A stretch of 58,121 nt of DNA, from contig NZ_LR733048.1 in assembly GCF_902506065.1 (NCBI RefSeq), positions 1 to 58,121 on the forward strand, given 5' to 3'. Positions 32,841 to 42,837 of the stretch are shown piece after piece. This DNA comes from Arthrobacter sp. 9V. GTDB taxonomy: Bacteria > Actinomycetota > Actinomycetes > Actinomycetales > Micrococcaceae. The number at the start of each line of letters is the position of its first letter. Position 1 is the first letter of the stretch. Made by a program: the position numbers and the translations under genes. Under the pieces are notes generated by a model, which saw only the letters and a program-made list of their open reading frames with translations, was not told the DNA's origin and ran no database searches.

Positions 32841-33729
32841 CAAAACCCGCCCTAAGAGCCGGGACACACGAACCTCGGAACAGTCCGCCCAGCTGATAGC
32901 CGATTTTTACAGGGATCACGGATACCTGCCCACCCAGCGCACACCTTCCACCGGGGAACACAAACGCTTGGCGCTAGCCCTTGAGCGGCTACGTCGACTC
33001 AAAGCCGCCGGGACCCTCCCCGAAGATGCCGCGCGGATCCTGGATGAGGCTCACCCGCACTGGACCGGCAGGGCCGATCACGCGACAGAGCGCTGGCAGC
33101 GTACAGCAGAGGACTTCATTGCCTGGGTGAAGCAAAACGGCAGATTCCCGAGCGCGGCTGCTGATGACTCAGCGGAACGGTTCCTGAGCCGGTGGTTGTT
33201 TCGGCAACGCTATGACGCGCGCCGGGATCGATTCCCGGCCCGCGTGTGCGAGCTCGATACCCGGTTGCCTGAATGGCGTGAGACCTTCTCGGACCATCAG
33301 AGGCAGTCGTACCTTGAATCGGCGCAGCAAGTCGCCGCCTATGTAAAGGAGCATGGCACTTTGCCGGCCCCGGACGGACGGGACGGCAGCGAGGCCGAAC
33401 GGCTTTCAGAGGTTCTGTGGGTGCTGCGGAACCAGAAGAGAAACGGTCGGCTGTCCAAAGACGCCATCCAGACGCTCGATGAGGCCTTCCCTGGCTGGCT
33501 GGACGGGATCACGCTCAACGTCGAACGTCACTGGCAAAAGCGAGCCGCCGAGTTCATCGAATGGGTCAAAGAGAACGGTAGGCACCCGCACCGTGGCGCT
33601 TGGGACCCCACAGAACGGGCACTGGCCGGTTGGGTCGCGCGACAAAAAGTGCATGCCAAGAAGGGCGAATACCCGGCGCGTATCAAGGAGCTAAACAAAC
33701 GCTTGCCCGGATGGGACCGAACATCTTGA
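32821..33729 (+). CDS. Helicase-associated (HA) repeat protein, 302 aa
   Basis: Contains three to four copies of the helicase-associated domain pattern: W..R...F..WVK.NGR.P...A.D..ER.L..W...QR......RFP.RV.ELD..LP.W. These ~65-residue units occur at the ends of actinobacterial plasmid helicases and are thought to bind nucleic acid. No helicase motor is present, so this is a stand-alone repeat protein. TTG 32821 overlaps the previous gene by 20 bases. Confidence 0.7.
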   Translation: MSSARTSKTRPKSRDTRTSEQSAQLIADFYRDHGYLPTQRTPSTGEHKRLALALERLRRLKAAGTLPEDAARILDEAHPHWTGRADHATERWQRTAEDFIAWVKQNGRFPSAAADDSAERFLSRWLFRQRYDARRDRFPARVCELDTRLPEWRETFSDHQRQSYLESAQQVAAYVKEHGTLPAPDGRDGSEAERLSEVLWVLRNQKRNGRLSKDAIQTLDEAFPGWLDGITLNVERHWQKRAAEFIEWVKENGRHPHRGAWDPTERALAGWVARQKVHAKKGEYPARIKELNKRLPGWDRTS

Positions 33730-33760
33730 CCGGGAACCCCGAGTCCAACTGCATGACCGC

Positions 33761-34123
33761 TTACCGGCATCGTTCCTCATCTTCGCGGTCAATCAACCAC
33801 TGTTCGAAGAGTTCTTCGCCTCTGTCGTCCGGCATCGCCGTCGGCAGTACGCCAAGCGCAATTTCCAGGAATTCGGCGCTGACAGGGACACCATGGCTCT
33901 CGTCGCTGTCGAGGCTCAGTCGGGCCCGAAGTTCCTTGAACCGTCGGCGTTCACGTTTGATGGCTTTCCGCCTCGCAGTTTCATTTAGCGCGTCCAGGGA
34001 CTCCTCCCCGGTGACGGTCAGTGGTGTGATGATTCGCTTCTCGGCACCGCCCAGAAGTCCTAGGGCGACGTCTAGCGCAACGGCAAGGACTTCAACTTCA
34101 TCATCGTTGAAAGATATATTCAT
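33761..34123 (-). CDS. Hypothetical protein, 120 aa
   Basis: Charged soluble protein, acidic ends with a central Arg/Lys-rich helix (NETARRKAIKRERRRFKEL) that could form a coiled coil. No recognised domain. It ends 32 bases from the convergent HA-repeat gene. Confidence 0.5.
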   Translation of the reverse strand: MNISFNDDEVEVLAVALDVALGLLGGAEKRIITPLTVTGEESLDALNETARRKAIKRERRRFKELRARLSLDSDESHGVPVSAEFLEIALGVLPTAMPDDRGEELFEQWLIDREDEERCR

Positions 34124-34220
34124 GAGTCCATCGTTCCTTTGACGTCAGACAAGATAGGGTCCGGTCTTGATCGAGCGCATGGCCAAGGGACGTCCGAGCA
34201 GCTGGCTAACCCACCAGCTG

Positions 34221-34748
34221 CTATTTATCGGCCCAGCGTTCGTGGGCGGCTTGGCGGCTGATCCCAGCGGCCCGTCCGATCTCGGTCCAGGAGGCGCCGG
34301 CCGCCTTGGCTGCTGCGACGGTTTTATCCAGGCGGTGCCCGGCTTGGCGGTGTTCCCTGGCAGCTGCCTCCACACCGAGGATCGCTTCGGACGGTGCGAT
34401 GTGGACAAGCCATTCCGCCTGAACGGCGTCCTCCACCTCGCCCGAAACGTCGGCAAACTCGCCGATCGGAACGTACTCCTTGCGGGTAGCAAGGTCAGCG
34501 TCGGCAGCCGTAAGAACTCTCTGCCACAGCTCCCCCTGCCACCCACACGTGCAGGCACCACGCCAGCTCATGATCAGGTCGTTAGGAACGATCTCCTCAT
34601 CAGGATTGAATTCCCCTGCAGGCGGGTATTCACCGGTGATCCCGTGGAAAAGTATTCCTGCTCCGGTCGAACTCCCTGATAGCCGCCCGTCGGGTGCGAC
34701 AAAAGCCACCCAGCCCTCATGTTGGTAGTCGTTGGATGTCCATCCCAT
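34221..34748 (-). CDS. Hypothetical protein with C-terminal HTH, 175 aa
   Basis: The N-terminal half is unrecognised and includes a CTCGWQGELW segment seen in actinobacterial small proteins. The C-terminus (residues ~150-173) is a simple helix-turn-helix (WTEIGRAAGISRQAAHERW) preceded by a helical HRLDKTVAAAKAAGA stretch. Probably DNA-binding. A decayed copy of the HTH region lies at 54650-54770. Confidence 0.6.
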   Translation of the reverse strand: MGWTSNDYQHEGWVAFVAPDGRLSGSSTGAGILFHGITGEYPPAGEFNPDEEIVPNDLIMSWRGACTCGWQGELWQRVLTAADADLATRKEYVPIGEFADVSGEVEDAVQAEWLVHIAPSEAILGVEAAAREHRQAGHRLDKTVAAAKAAGASWTEIGRAAGISRQAAHERWADK

Positions 34749-34904
34749 GGCTTCATGCCTTCCTGTTGCCTGGTCTTGTCTTTGTCACTTTTAGGGTCGA
34801 GAAACTCGCGCAACGCCGTCGCACTTAGCCGCTTCGCGGCGTCCTCTGATCTGGCTAGTCGGGCTGGTGTCATGCAGGCAGTTTATTGGTGTCTGAGTCG
34901 CCAC

Positions 34905-35384
34905 CTAGCGTCCTCCAGGTTGCGCCGCCTTCCGCAGCAGGCGGGCGACCTCGGGGGTCATGGAGTAGCGCTCACCGTCCCAATCCCAGATGTAGTGCCA
35001 GGAAGTTCCCCTAGGGGTGATGTACACGGGAAGCCCCGCACGACGAATTGCTTTCCCGACGCCACCGAGAACGCCAGCCACGCCCGGAGCGCCTTTCGGA
35101 TACTTGCTCAGATCGGCGAGTTCTTTTGGAAGGAGGTGCGCGGTCTCGTTACGGGCCCCTTCTATCAAGTGACGAAGAATGCCCTTTCCCGGAAGCGAGA
35201 TCTCATTCCATAGTTGTGCAGCCATGGTTGGAGCTTCGTCAGTCTCAATCCAGGAGGGAACAGTCCCGGAAGGCAGCTGGGTGGGCGCATCGGGATTAGG
35301 GACGTCGGCCACGAACTCTCCAAAGCGGATGTAGAACTCTTCCACCCGGTGATCGGGAACGTGCACGGTAACAGGAATAATCAC
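34905..35384 (-). CDS. Hypothetical protein, 159 aa
   Basis: Soluble protein with no clear family. It has a beta-rich N-terminus (IIPVTVHVPDHRVEEFYIRFGEFV) and a C-terminal winged-like segment. The length, start context and codon use look genuine. Function unknown. Confidence 0.5.
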   Translation of the reverse strand: MIIPVTVHVPDHRVEEFYIRFGEFVADVPNPDAPTQLPSGTVPSWIETDEAPTMAAQLWNEISLPGKGILRHLIEGARNETAHLLPKELADLSKYPKGAPGVAGVLGGVGKAIRRAGLPVYITPRGTSWHYIWDWDGERYSMTPEVARLLRKAAQPGGR

Positions 35385-35717
35385 TTGGACTCCAAGAGGG
35401 GTTATAACCGGGGTTGGCGCTTCTGAGTATGGCTTTTATAAATTCCAACGTCAAGCGCGGTTGCAACCTCCCTTGAAGTCGGGCGCCCACGAAACCTTTT
35501 GGGCAGGCGGCGTCTTACTCGGCTTAGTGCACTCCTCCACTTGAGGACTCACTTTTCAGACAGGTGTTCCACTTCCTTGGGATTGGGACGGCGTCGATTA
35601 CGGCCCAGGGTTCAAGGGGCGGGATGCGGCCGACCTATGCTGCAACCGGGGCACTCACCGAGCGCGAGGGCGCCACAAGCAAAGCTTGAGCTTGAGAAAG
35701 CCCGAATTAGCCGACGC
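35385..35717. other. Intergenic region
   Basis: 333 bases between the 34905 gene and the end of hsdR. I see no gene or clear regulatory element in it. Confidence 0.4.
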
Positions 35718-38700
35718 TCAGTAGTTTTCTGAGACGTATGCATAGGCGCGGTCAAAGAGTTCCCCTGCCGCGGGCAGCCCGTACCGGAGGAGGACCTTGC
35801 GGATGGCGATTCGAACGGCCTTGTCGCCTTCTTTGGTGTTATTCCACCCGTCCCAGCGGACTTCTTTGACGATGGCGTCAATATCTGAGACGACTTTCCC
35901 GACGATAACGGGCACATCCTGTGGCTTGTACTCCTCGAAAATTTGAGTGAGGGCGCCGACATTCGGATCCGGCAGCAGGTCTAAGCCTTCAGCCCCGGCC
36001 TCATTCTCTGCCCGTTCAGCGGCGGCCAGGTCTCGTGCCAGGTCCAGGAGATCCCGGAGGAAGTCCACGGAGTCGTGGGCTTTAGCCAGTTGGCGTTCCC
36101 GAAGCCGTTCCAACCGTTCGGCCAGGGTTTTGTAGGCCGGGTGGGAGCCTTGGGCGCCTTCGAGTCGCTTACGCAGGCGGGTCGCGATATTGTCAATGAC
36201 CTCGCCAGCGGTGGTGACCTGGGTGTCCCCTGTGCCTGCTGAGGGGTCGATGACTCCAGCTTCAATGAGGCGTTTGATGGTGCCTTCGTCGGCGATGACT
36301 ACGTCTACCCCGGTGTCGCTGACGGTAACCTCTCCGATGTGGCCGTGGACGAGCTCCAGGGTCTTGGCCCCGAGCCGGTGCCACAGCAGGTCCCGGGTGT
36401 CGTCCGCAGGCGCGACAGAGGCATACACCTTCGACAGCCACCTGTAGTCATCACGGTGGGCTTCCAGGCGGAGGTCCGGGTAGGCGGCCTCCCAGATGCC
36501 CTGCAGCATCCCGTACTGGGCGGCGAACCGTTCCATGGCTTTATCATCGGGAATCCGGTCATGGGCGGCCTGCAGCGCCTCAAAGCCGCTGGAAGTCCGG
36601 TCGATCCCCGCGAACCGGTCTAATACGTTCGCAATCTCGAACTCAAACTGCTCCAGCAGCGAATCCGTCTCGATCTCCTTGCGGGCGTGTTCCGGGTTGG
36701 CCGGGGACATGGCCCTGGCGAACCCGTCTCCGAGTCCGACGTAGTCCACAATGAGCCCGTAGCGCTTCTCTTGGCCAGTAGTTGGGTTCTTCCAGTTCCG
36801 GTTGGTTCGAGTGATCGTCTGGTAGAGCGTGTGCAGCTTCATCGGTTTGTCCAAGTACATGACGCCTTCGATGGGCGCGTCAAAGCCCGTACCGAGTTTG
36901 GAGGTCACGACCAGAAATTTCAGTCGTTCCCCGAGCTGGCGGAAACGGTTGAGCAGCGCCTCTTCCTTCTCATCGCTGAGGCGGAACTTCTGCCAGTCGG
37001 TATGGTCTTTCGTCTGCACGGACATGACAACGGCAGCCTCGTCAGGGCTGGCACCGTCCGGAGCTCGGGCCTGCAGCTGCCTGGTCAGCTCCTCGTAGTA
37101 GGCGACGCACAGGCCCCGGTCGAATACGACAACCTGTGCTTTCATGCCCAGTGGGTCGATCGTGGAGTAGAAGTGGTCGATGATGTCCGCGCAAACTTTC
37201 CGGACCCGTTCCGGGTTGGCGAAGAAAGTGCGGCTGTCGGTCGCCTTTGCCGCGACGTATTCTTGCTCTTCCTCCGTCAGGCCTTCCTCGGCAGCGAGCT
37301 CGTCGAAGGCCTTGTCAAGGTCAGCCTTGTGGATATGGAAGTCCACCAGTCGCGGCGAGACGTGCATGGGGACAGTGGTGCCATCGGCGATGGACCGGTC
37401 TGAGTCATAGGTGTTCATCGCATGATTTGGGTCGTCCGGGTCCCCGAAAAGCTCGTATGTGTTGCGGTCCTCATCAGCAATGGGTGTTCCCGTGAAACCG
37501 AAGAACCGGGCGTTTGGGAACGCGGCGCGCAGGAACTTGCCCAGCTGGCCTTCCTGGGTGCGGTGCGCCTCGTCGATCAAGACGATGATGTTCTCCCGGG
37601 TGTTCAGCACTCCGGCGTTCCGGAACTTGTGAACCGTTGAGAAGACCAGTCCACGACGGTCCTCAGAGAGAAGACGGCGCAAATCAGGCGCCGACTCGGG
37701 TGCTTCCAGGGACGGCATGCCGGTGCGGAGAAATTGGCGGTACATCTGGGTGACCAGTTGGATCCGGTCCGCGATCAGAATGATGGACGGGTTTTTCAGC
37801 CTGGGTTCGTTGACCAGCTTCACCGCGGCGAACAGCATCGCCAGAGTCTTTCCCGATCCTTGGGTGTGATGGATGAGGCCCTGCCTCTTCGTTCCATGCA
37901 GCGCACGGGCGTGGATGGCCCGGACAGCCTCAACCTGCGGATAGCGCGGCACGATCTTGTGAAGGCGGGGCAGTCCGGAGTGCTTGCCTTTCAGCTCGAA
38001 AGCGGTGAAGTCGGCGATCACTGACAGCACTGTGGGAGGGTTCAGCATCAGTTCGACGCTGCGCTTCACCCGAGGCCAGCCGGCCGGCAGGATGTCCTCC
38101 TCGGTGGAGCCCCACACGCCCCACGACTCAATGTCCTGTCCGACGCCGCCATAGTGAAAGTCTTTGCCGTCCGTCGCGACCGAGAACGCATTGGGCACGA
38201 AGAACTCAGGCCATCCCGGTTCATAGATGGCGTGGATCTCGTGGGCGGCCTTCAGCCAAGTAATCCGGGCATCCAACCGCGTCTTGGTTTCAATCACGAC
38301 CAATGGGATGCCGTTTACCCAGAGGACCAGGTCGAAGCGGCAGGAGTGACCGGGCGTCCCGAAGGTGACCTCGTCGGAAACGACCAGGATGTTGTTGGCT
38401 GGGTTGGTGAAATCGATCAGCTGTACGGGGTCGAAGCCGTCCCGGCCTTGGAAGCGATGCGTCTTCTGCCCGCGGAGCCACTCCACGAAGTGCTGGTTGG
38501 TCGGGACCAGCCCGTCCTCCCGCGCCGAGAGCATCATGCTCCGCAGGGGGGTAAAAATCTCAGCAGCACGCTCAGGTACTTCCGCTATGGCAGGGTTCAG
38601 GCGAGCAAGTGCCGCCCGGATGTCGGCCTCGAGCAGTACATCCTCGGTGTGCCGATCCAGCTGATGACCGGGGATGTGTTTCCAGCCAGCGGCCACCAGC

Positions 38701-38750
38701 AAATCCAGGATCGGATGCTGCACCGCATTCGCCTCGTTGAACCCCGCCAT
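35718..38750 (-). CDS. hsdR: Type I restriction endonuclease subunit R, 1010 aa
   Basis: Motor and nuclease subunit of a type I restriction-modification complex. The N-terminal PD-(D/E)XK nuclease is visible as FDLVLWVNGIPLVVIETKTR (around residues 140-160). Then follows the SF2 translocase: motif I TQGSGKTLAM, a DEAH box (LIDEAHRTQEG) and GFTGTPI; a long helical C-terminus completes the protein. The length is normal. It is the last gene of the operon, four bases after hsdS. Confidence 0.95.
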   Translation of the reverse strand: MAGFNEANAVQHPILDLLVAAGWKHIPGHQLDRHTEDVLLEADIRAALARLNPAIAEVPERAAEIFTPLRSMMLSAREDGLVPTNQHFVEWLRGQKTHRFQGRDGFDPVQLIDFTNPANNILVVSDEVTFGTPGHSCRFDLVLWVNGIPLVVIETKTRLDARITWLKAAHEIHAIYEPGWPEFFVPNAFSVATDGKDFHYGGVGQDIESWGVWGSTEEDILPAGWPRVKRSVELMLNPPTVLSVIADFTAFELKGKHSGLPRLHKIVPRYPQVEAVRAIHARALHGTKRQGLIHHTQGSGKTLAMLFAAVKLVNEPRLKNPSIILIADRIQLVTQMYRQFLRTGMPSLEAPESAPDLRRLLSEDRRGLVFSTVHKFRNAGVLNTRENIIVLIDEAHRTQEGQLGKFLRAAFPNARFFGFTGTPIADEDRNTYELFGDPDDPNHAMNTYDSDRSIADGTTVPMHVSPRLVDFHIHKADLDKAFDELAAEEGLTEEEQEYVAAKATDSRTFFANPERVRKVCADIIDHFYSTIDPLGMKAQVVVFDRGLCVAYYEELTRQLQARAPDGASPDEAAVVMSVQTKDHTDWQKFRLSDEKEEALLNRFRQLGERLKFLVVTSKLGTGFDAPIEGVMYLDKPMKLHTLYQTITRTNRNWKNPTTGQEKRYGLIVDYVGLGDGFARAMSPANPEHARKEIETDSLLEQFEFEIANVLDRFAGIDRTSSGFEALQAAHDRIPDDKAMERFAAQYGMLQGIWEAAYPDLRLEAHRDDYRWLSKVYASVAPADDTRDLLWHRLGAKTLELVHGHIGEVTVSDTGVDVVIADEGTIKRLIEAGVIDPSAGTGDTQVTTAGEVIDNIATRLRKRLEGAQGSHPAYKTLAERLERLRERQLAKAHDSVDFLRDLLDLARDLAAAERAENEAGAEGLDLLPDPNVGALTQIFEEYKPQDVPVIVGKVVSDIDAIVKEVRWDGWNNTKEGDKAVRIAIRKVLLRYGLPAAGELFDRAYAYVSENY

Positions 38751-38754
38751 GAAC

Positions 38755-39966
38755 TTACGCCCCCATTAGTTCGTCATACGTTTCTGGAATTCTATGTGCA
38801 CCGGACAGGAGAGCTGACAGCAGTTCGGAGTGGACGTGGCGAATGGAATCGAGGTTGCTCTGTTCAGCGTCAATTGTGTCCGCCAGGGCCTCGGCGGCCT
38901 CGATAACCCGAAGTGAATATGAAGCTTCCGGAATTCGGACAGGCAATTCTTTCACGAGCTTTACGTTTACACGCTCGACGGTCTGTCCAATCGATCGCTC
39001 CCGTAAGAAGCGCTGGTAGGACTCAGACAGGAGCGCCGCCCAGATGTAGGCGCCAGGGATAGAGCCCGTGGGGCGCAGGAGCACCGTGCGTTGACCAAGG
39101 CAAAGTCTTCCCGTTGATGGGGTTACCAACGCCACTTGGCCGACGGGAGCCTCACGCGTCAGGACTACGTCACCAGGCGTCGGCTCGGCCCGTGCAGTCC
39201 ATTCGAGAAAAGTCGCCTCCGAGACGGCTTTCGCCGTTTCCAGCAAAAACCGGCCACCGCGGATGTCTGATGTTCCTATGGACCTGGCGAATGACTCCTC
39301 AGCGGTCGCCGGGGCCGTCTTGTGTTCGCAATCAATAACACGGAACTGCTCTCCCAGAGCGACTGCCTCGTCGGCTGGCGGGACACCCCCCACCATCTTT
39401 TCCAAGGTAGAGGCGAACAATATCTTCAGCTTCGAAAGCTTTTCAATCTTTGACCTGGTCACATCGTCAACCGCGTCAATCAAATCGACTATACGCCGCT
39501 GCTCATTGGCGTCAGGAAGGACAAAGGAGTGGTCGGCAACATCCCCAGCACGAACCGCAGGGTAGTTGCTGCCCGTGCATTTCCGCACCATGTCTTCCAC
39601 AAACCTTGGTGTGCGGACAACTGCCCACAGGAACTCAGGCGACACGAATTCTCGGTTGGCACGAATAACCGCAAAACCCGTTGAAGCTACCTCGCCTTCG
39701 AGATCTGCTGGTACCGGCGCGAAAGCCCGGAGGTTCGGGCGAACTGTTGACACCAATACGTCGCCAGAACGAATAAGGCGCCTTGCTCGGCCAGGAGCGT
39801 CTCCAAAAGCAACTTCTTGAACCTTATCCATCTGGATCCCTCTGTTGGCATCTACAGATGCGATGTCAACGTACTTAATGATGTGCGGCGGGTCCCAAGC
39901 TGGAGTCTTCTCCGGGTTAACTGTTGCAACGTTGCCCAGACGGACATTGCGCCAATCAGAACTCAA
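38755..39966 (-). CDS. hsdS: Type I restriction specificity subunit S, 403 aa
   Basis: Reads the two-part target sequence for the methylase and nuclease. Two target-recognition domains (about residues 1-185 and 200-380) are separated by conserved helices (SKIEKLSKLKILFASTLEKM; a second helix near the C-terminus). Conserved anchor phrases include GDVLVSTVRPNL and GDVVLTREAPVGQVAL. Its start overlaps the end of hsdM by 11 bases. The recognition sequence cannot be predicted by eye. Confidence 0.92.
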   Translation of the reverse strand: MSSDWRNVRLGNVATVNPEKTPAWDPPHIIKYVDIASVDANRGIQMDKVQEVAFGDAPGRARRLIRSGDVLVSTVRPNLRAFAPVPADLEGEVASTGFAVIRANREFVSPEFLWAVVRTPRFVEDMVRKCTGSNYPAVRAGDVADHSFVLPDANEQRRIVDLIDAVDDVTRSKIEKLSKLKILFASTLEKMVGGVPPADEAVALGEQFRVIDCEHKTAPATAEESFARSIGTSDIRGGRFLLETAKAVSEATFLEWTARAEPTPGDVVLTREAPVGQVALVTPSTGRLCLGQRTVLLRPTGSIPGAYIWAALLSESYQRFLRERSIGQTVERVNVKLVKELPVRIPEASYSLRVIEAAEALADTIDAEQSNLDSIRHVHSELLSALLSGAHRIPETYDELMGA

Positions 39967-41473
39967 AGCCGGCCGCCTTCAGTTTGTCAGTCAGGATAGC
40001 CTCAGCGGCAGCCAGCTGTTCCCGGCTTTCCTGATAGGCGATTAGCGCTTCTTCAACGTTGATCTCGGCGAGGCTTTCGGACGTGATGTACCGGCCGAAA
40101 TTGAGATCGAAGTCGTTCTCCTCGATTTCGTCCAGTCCTACCAGGCGCAGGCGCAGGCGTTCGTCACCATCGAAGCCTTCGCCTTGCTTGTAAGCAGCGT
40201 CGATGACCTTGATGTCGTCGTCGGACATTGTGTTCTGGTTCTTGCCGGCGACGACCCGCTTCGACGCGTCGATGAACAGAACCTTGTTCTCGCGTTCGGC
40301 AGGCTTTTGTTTGCGGAAGATGAGTAGACACACCGGAATTGACGTCGAGTAGAAGAGGTTGTTGGGCAGACCGATGACGGCCTCGAGCAGATTCTTTCGC
40401 ACCAGGCATTCACGGATTGCGCCCTCTTTGCCGCCCCGGAAGAGAACACCGTGGGGCATGACGACGCCGACCCGACCTGTGTACTCCTTCATGGAGGCGA
40501 CCATGTGTTGGATCCAGGCGTAGTCGCCGTTCTTCGCCGGCGGCACGTCGCAGACAACGCGGCCGTAGGGGTCGTTGGCCCAGCCTTCGGCCCCCCAGTT
40601 CTGCAAGGAGAAGGGTGGGTTGGCGATGACGACGTCGAACTTTTGCAGTCCGTCGCCGTGTAGGAGTTTTGGTTCCCGAAACGTATCACCGCGAACGACT
40701 TTGAACTCCTTGAGCCCATGCAGGTACAAGTTCATCTTTGCGATGGCGCTGGTCGTCAGGTTGATTTCCTGACCGTGCAGCCGGAGGGTCCTGGGGTCTC
40801 CCCCTGCTTCTTTCACGGCTGTCACTGTTTCAACGAGCATGCCACCGGAGCCGCAGGCGGGGTCGGCGATGGTGTCGCCGGGTTTCGGGTCCAGAATCTT
40901 CACCAGCAGGTGAACGACATGGCGCGGGGTGAAGAACTCGCCGGCCTTCTTCCCGGAGGCTTCGGCGAATTCCCTGAGCAGGTATTCGTAAGCGGAGCCG
41001 AGCATGTCCCCGTTGACGCTGTCCGGGTCCAGGCGGACGGAGTGGAACGAGTTAAGCAGTGCGGCCAGGGCGGACTGCGGAAGCCGTTCCTGGTTGGCCC
41101 ACTGCACATCACCAAAGACACCAGCCAGCGCGTCCGGATTCGCCTGCTGGATACGCTGCAGCGCATTGTCCAGCTTCGCACCCGTCTGCTGGGCGGTCTC
41201 GATGACGTCCGACCAGTGACAGCCGTCCGGGATAACGAACGTGTGGTAGTCAGCCTCGATCTCGGCCGTCAGCGCGTCACCGAAGTCTTCCACTGCTTGG
41301 TCGTGCTCATGGTCCCAACTATCACTGATCCACTTGAAGAACATCACTGGGAACACGTAAGCCTTGAAATCGCCAGGGTCGACGGGACCGCGCAAAGCAT
41401 TGGCAGCCGCCCAAAGGGTCGACTCAAGCTGTCTTTGCGTCAAATGTCCTGGCTCAGTGGTCGAGAGCGTCAA
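39956..41473 (-). CDS. hsdM: Type I restriction methyltransferase subunit M, 505 aa
   Basis: N6-adenine methyltransferase subunit. The N-terminal HsdM helical domain (TLWAAANALRGPVDPGDFKAYVFPVMFFKW) is followed by the SAM motif I PACGSGGMLVE and catalytic NPPF (VIANPPFSL). First gene of the hsdMSR operon, transcribed from the 41474-41873 gap. Intact, so the system is probably active. Confidence 0.95.
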   Translation of the reverse strand: MTLSTTEPGHLTQRQLESTLWAAANALRGPVDPGDFKAYVFPVMFFKWISDSWDHEHDQAVEDFGDALTAEIEADYHTFVIPDGCHWSDVIETAQQTGAKLDNALQRIQQANPDALAGVFGDVQWANQERLPQSALAALLNSFHSVRLDPDSVNGDMLGSAYEYLLREFAEASGKKAGEFFTPRHVVHLLVKILDPKPGDTIADPACGSGGMLVETVTAVKEAGGDPRTLRLHGQEINLTTSAIAKMNLYLHGLKEFKVVRGDTFREPKLLHGDGLQKFDVVIANPPFSLQNWGAEGWANDPYGRVVCDVPPAKNGDYAWIQHMVASMKEYTGRVGVVMPHGVLFRGGKEGAIRECLVRKNLLEAVIGLPNNLFYSTSIPVCLLIFRKQKPAERENKVLFIDASKRVVAGKNQNTMSDDDIKVIDAAYKQGEGFDGDERLRLRLVGLDEIEENDFDLNFGRYITSESLAEINVEEALIAYQESREQLAAAEAILTDKLKAAGFEF

Positions 41474-41873
41474 AGTAAGTTCCGATCATCAATCTTGTGC
41501 CGACCCACAGTGTGAGACGGGTAGTCAGGGGTCGCCGGGAACCTGCGTAGCGCTCGGCGGACATCTTCGCCATTTTATGCATGGGGACCTCCCAATCTAA
41601 GGCCGACCTACGGGCGCCAGCGAGAAAGACCAAAGAAGACACCGATACTTCTGGGCCGTCCCATTTCCTTGGAAGTGGCACACCCCAAGCTGGGACACTC
41701 GCCCGTTGTAGTGGCATTCCTTGTTCGTCTGCATAGGTTCCGAAATCCACTGATCTTGGTCTCAGTAAGTGATTCTCCACCGAGCAGCGTCCCAGCGTGA
41801 ATCTGAGACCCCCAACTGGTGGACGCGTTTCATGCCGAACTAACGGGCGTAGCCGATCAGCGTCTGCACTTCA
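41474..41873. promoter_or_regulatory. hsd promoter region
   Basis: About 400 bases upstream of hsdM without a convincing gene; it should contain the operon promoter. No operator motif was recognised. Confidence 0.35.
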
Positions 41874-42473
41874 TTACCCGGCTCCTGTTTCTCCGGTTCC
41901 GCTTCCAGCCGGGACAAGTTCCGGCTGAGTCGCCGTTGCCGATTCCTCCTGCAATGCTTGAGTCGCTGCAGGCGCGGCCTGTCCACGGCGTTGTTCGAGC
42001 CCCTGGAAGTTGCTCTTGTGTTCTGCCACCCGAGTGAACCAGCGAGTAGCCATGAGAACGACGCCCGCCGCCAGCAAAACGTAGGGAATCATCCACACAA
42101 TGTCGCTTTGCGGCAAAGGACCCAAAGGGCTGAAGAAAACAAGGACGCACCAAGCAATCCCGAGAATCATGAATAGAGTCGGCTGCCAATAGGAGGTGAA
42201 GACAGGCTTCAGAGAAGATGCATACGTGTTGGCGGAGTACATAGCCCTCCCGATGAGTTCCTTGCGCAGGTCCTCCTTGACCACGAGGTCCGGGTCCCCG
42301 GGATCCAGCGGGGTTTCGGCTAAAGACTTCGCCAACTTCAAGGATTCGTCCGCCCGGCGATAGGCAACCGCTTCCCGATTCGTCGCACTCCGCATGGCCA
42401 GCGATACCGTTGCCGTCGCACCGGACAGTCCAACCAAGACACCGCCCACCTTCAGCCACTGATCAAAATCCAT
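41874..42473 (-). CDS. Membrane protein, 199 aa
   Basis: Three hydrophobic segments: one near residues 7-25, and two close together near 102-120 and 127-147, with a cytoplasmic helical middle part and a disordered Gln/Ala/Thr-rich tail. The frame extends to 42497 but ATG 42473 begins at a natural MDFDQW terminus. Not recognised. It lies in the accessory region next to hsdM. Confidence 0.6.
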   Translation of the reverse strand: MDFDQWLKVGGVLVGLSGATATVSLAMRSATNREAVAYRRADESLKLAKSLAETPLDPGDPDLVVKEDLRKELIGRAMYSANTYASSLKPVFTSYWQPTLFMILGIAWCVLVFFSPLGPLPQSDIVWMIPYVLLAAGVVLMATRWFTRVAEHKSNFQGLEQRRGQAAPAATQALQEESATATQPELVPAGSGTGETGAG

Positions 42474-42837
42474 ATTTATCCCCCAAATACGAGTCAACGG
42501 CCCAGGCCAACTGCTGGCTCCTGGCGTTCCGTCGTCGACTAACTATTTTACGAGTCGAGTTATGCAACACCGTAGCTGAGACGAACCAGTTAGGGGCCGA
42601 CGGATGAGCCTTCCGCTGTATTTTCGTTTCAGCTGCGCGCTCAGCGCAGGCAAAGCAGGTCAGTCCAACTTCCGTAGAACCGAGACGCTCCCCCGTGGAA
42701 TATCGCTATCCGGTGGCGACTGGCAGTGCCATCCGCAGCCAGACCTCCGCGTAATACTCCCGTCCCAGATGTTGTCCCAAATCATCTGCCGTGGAAAGCA
42801 GTTACAAAGACAACTTCCGGGATAGTTCCTCTGTGGC
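42474..42837. other. Intergenic region
   Basis: About 360 bases between two minus-strand genes. No gene supported; no clear repeats seen. Confidence 0.35.

Noticed and set aside
41454..41780. 108-codon minus-strand frame upstream of hsdM
   Set aside because: Overlaps the hsdM start, has no ribosome site and no recognisable domain; more likely promoter region.
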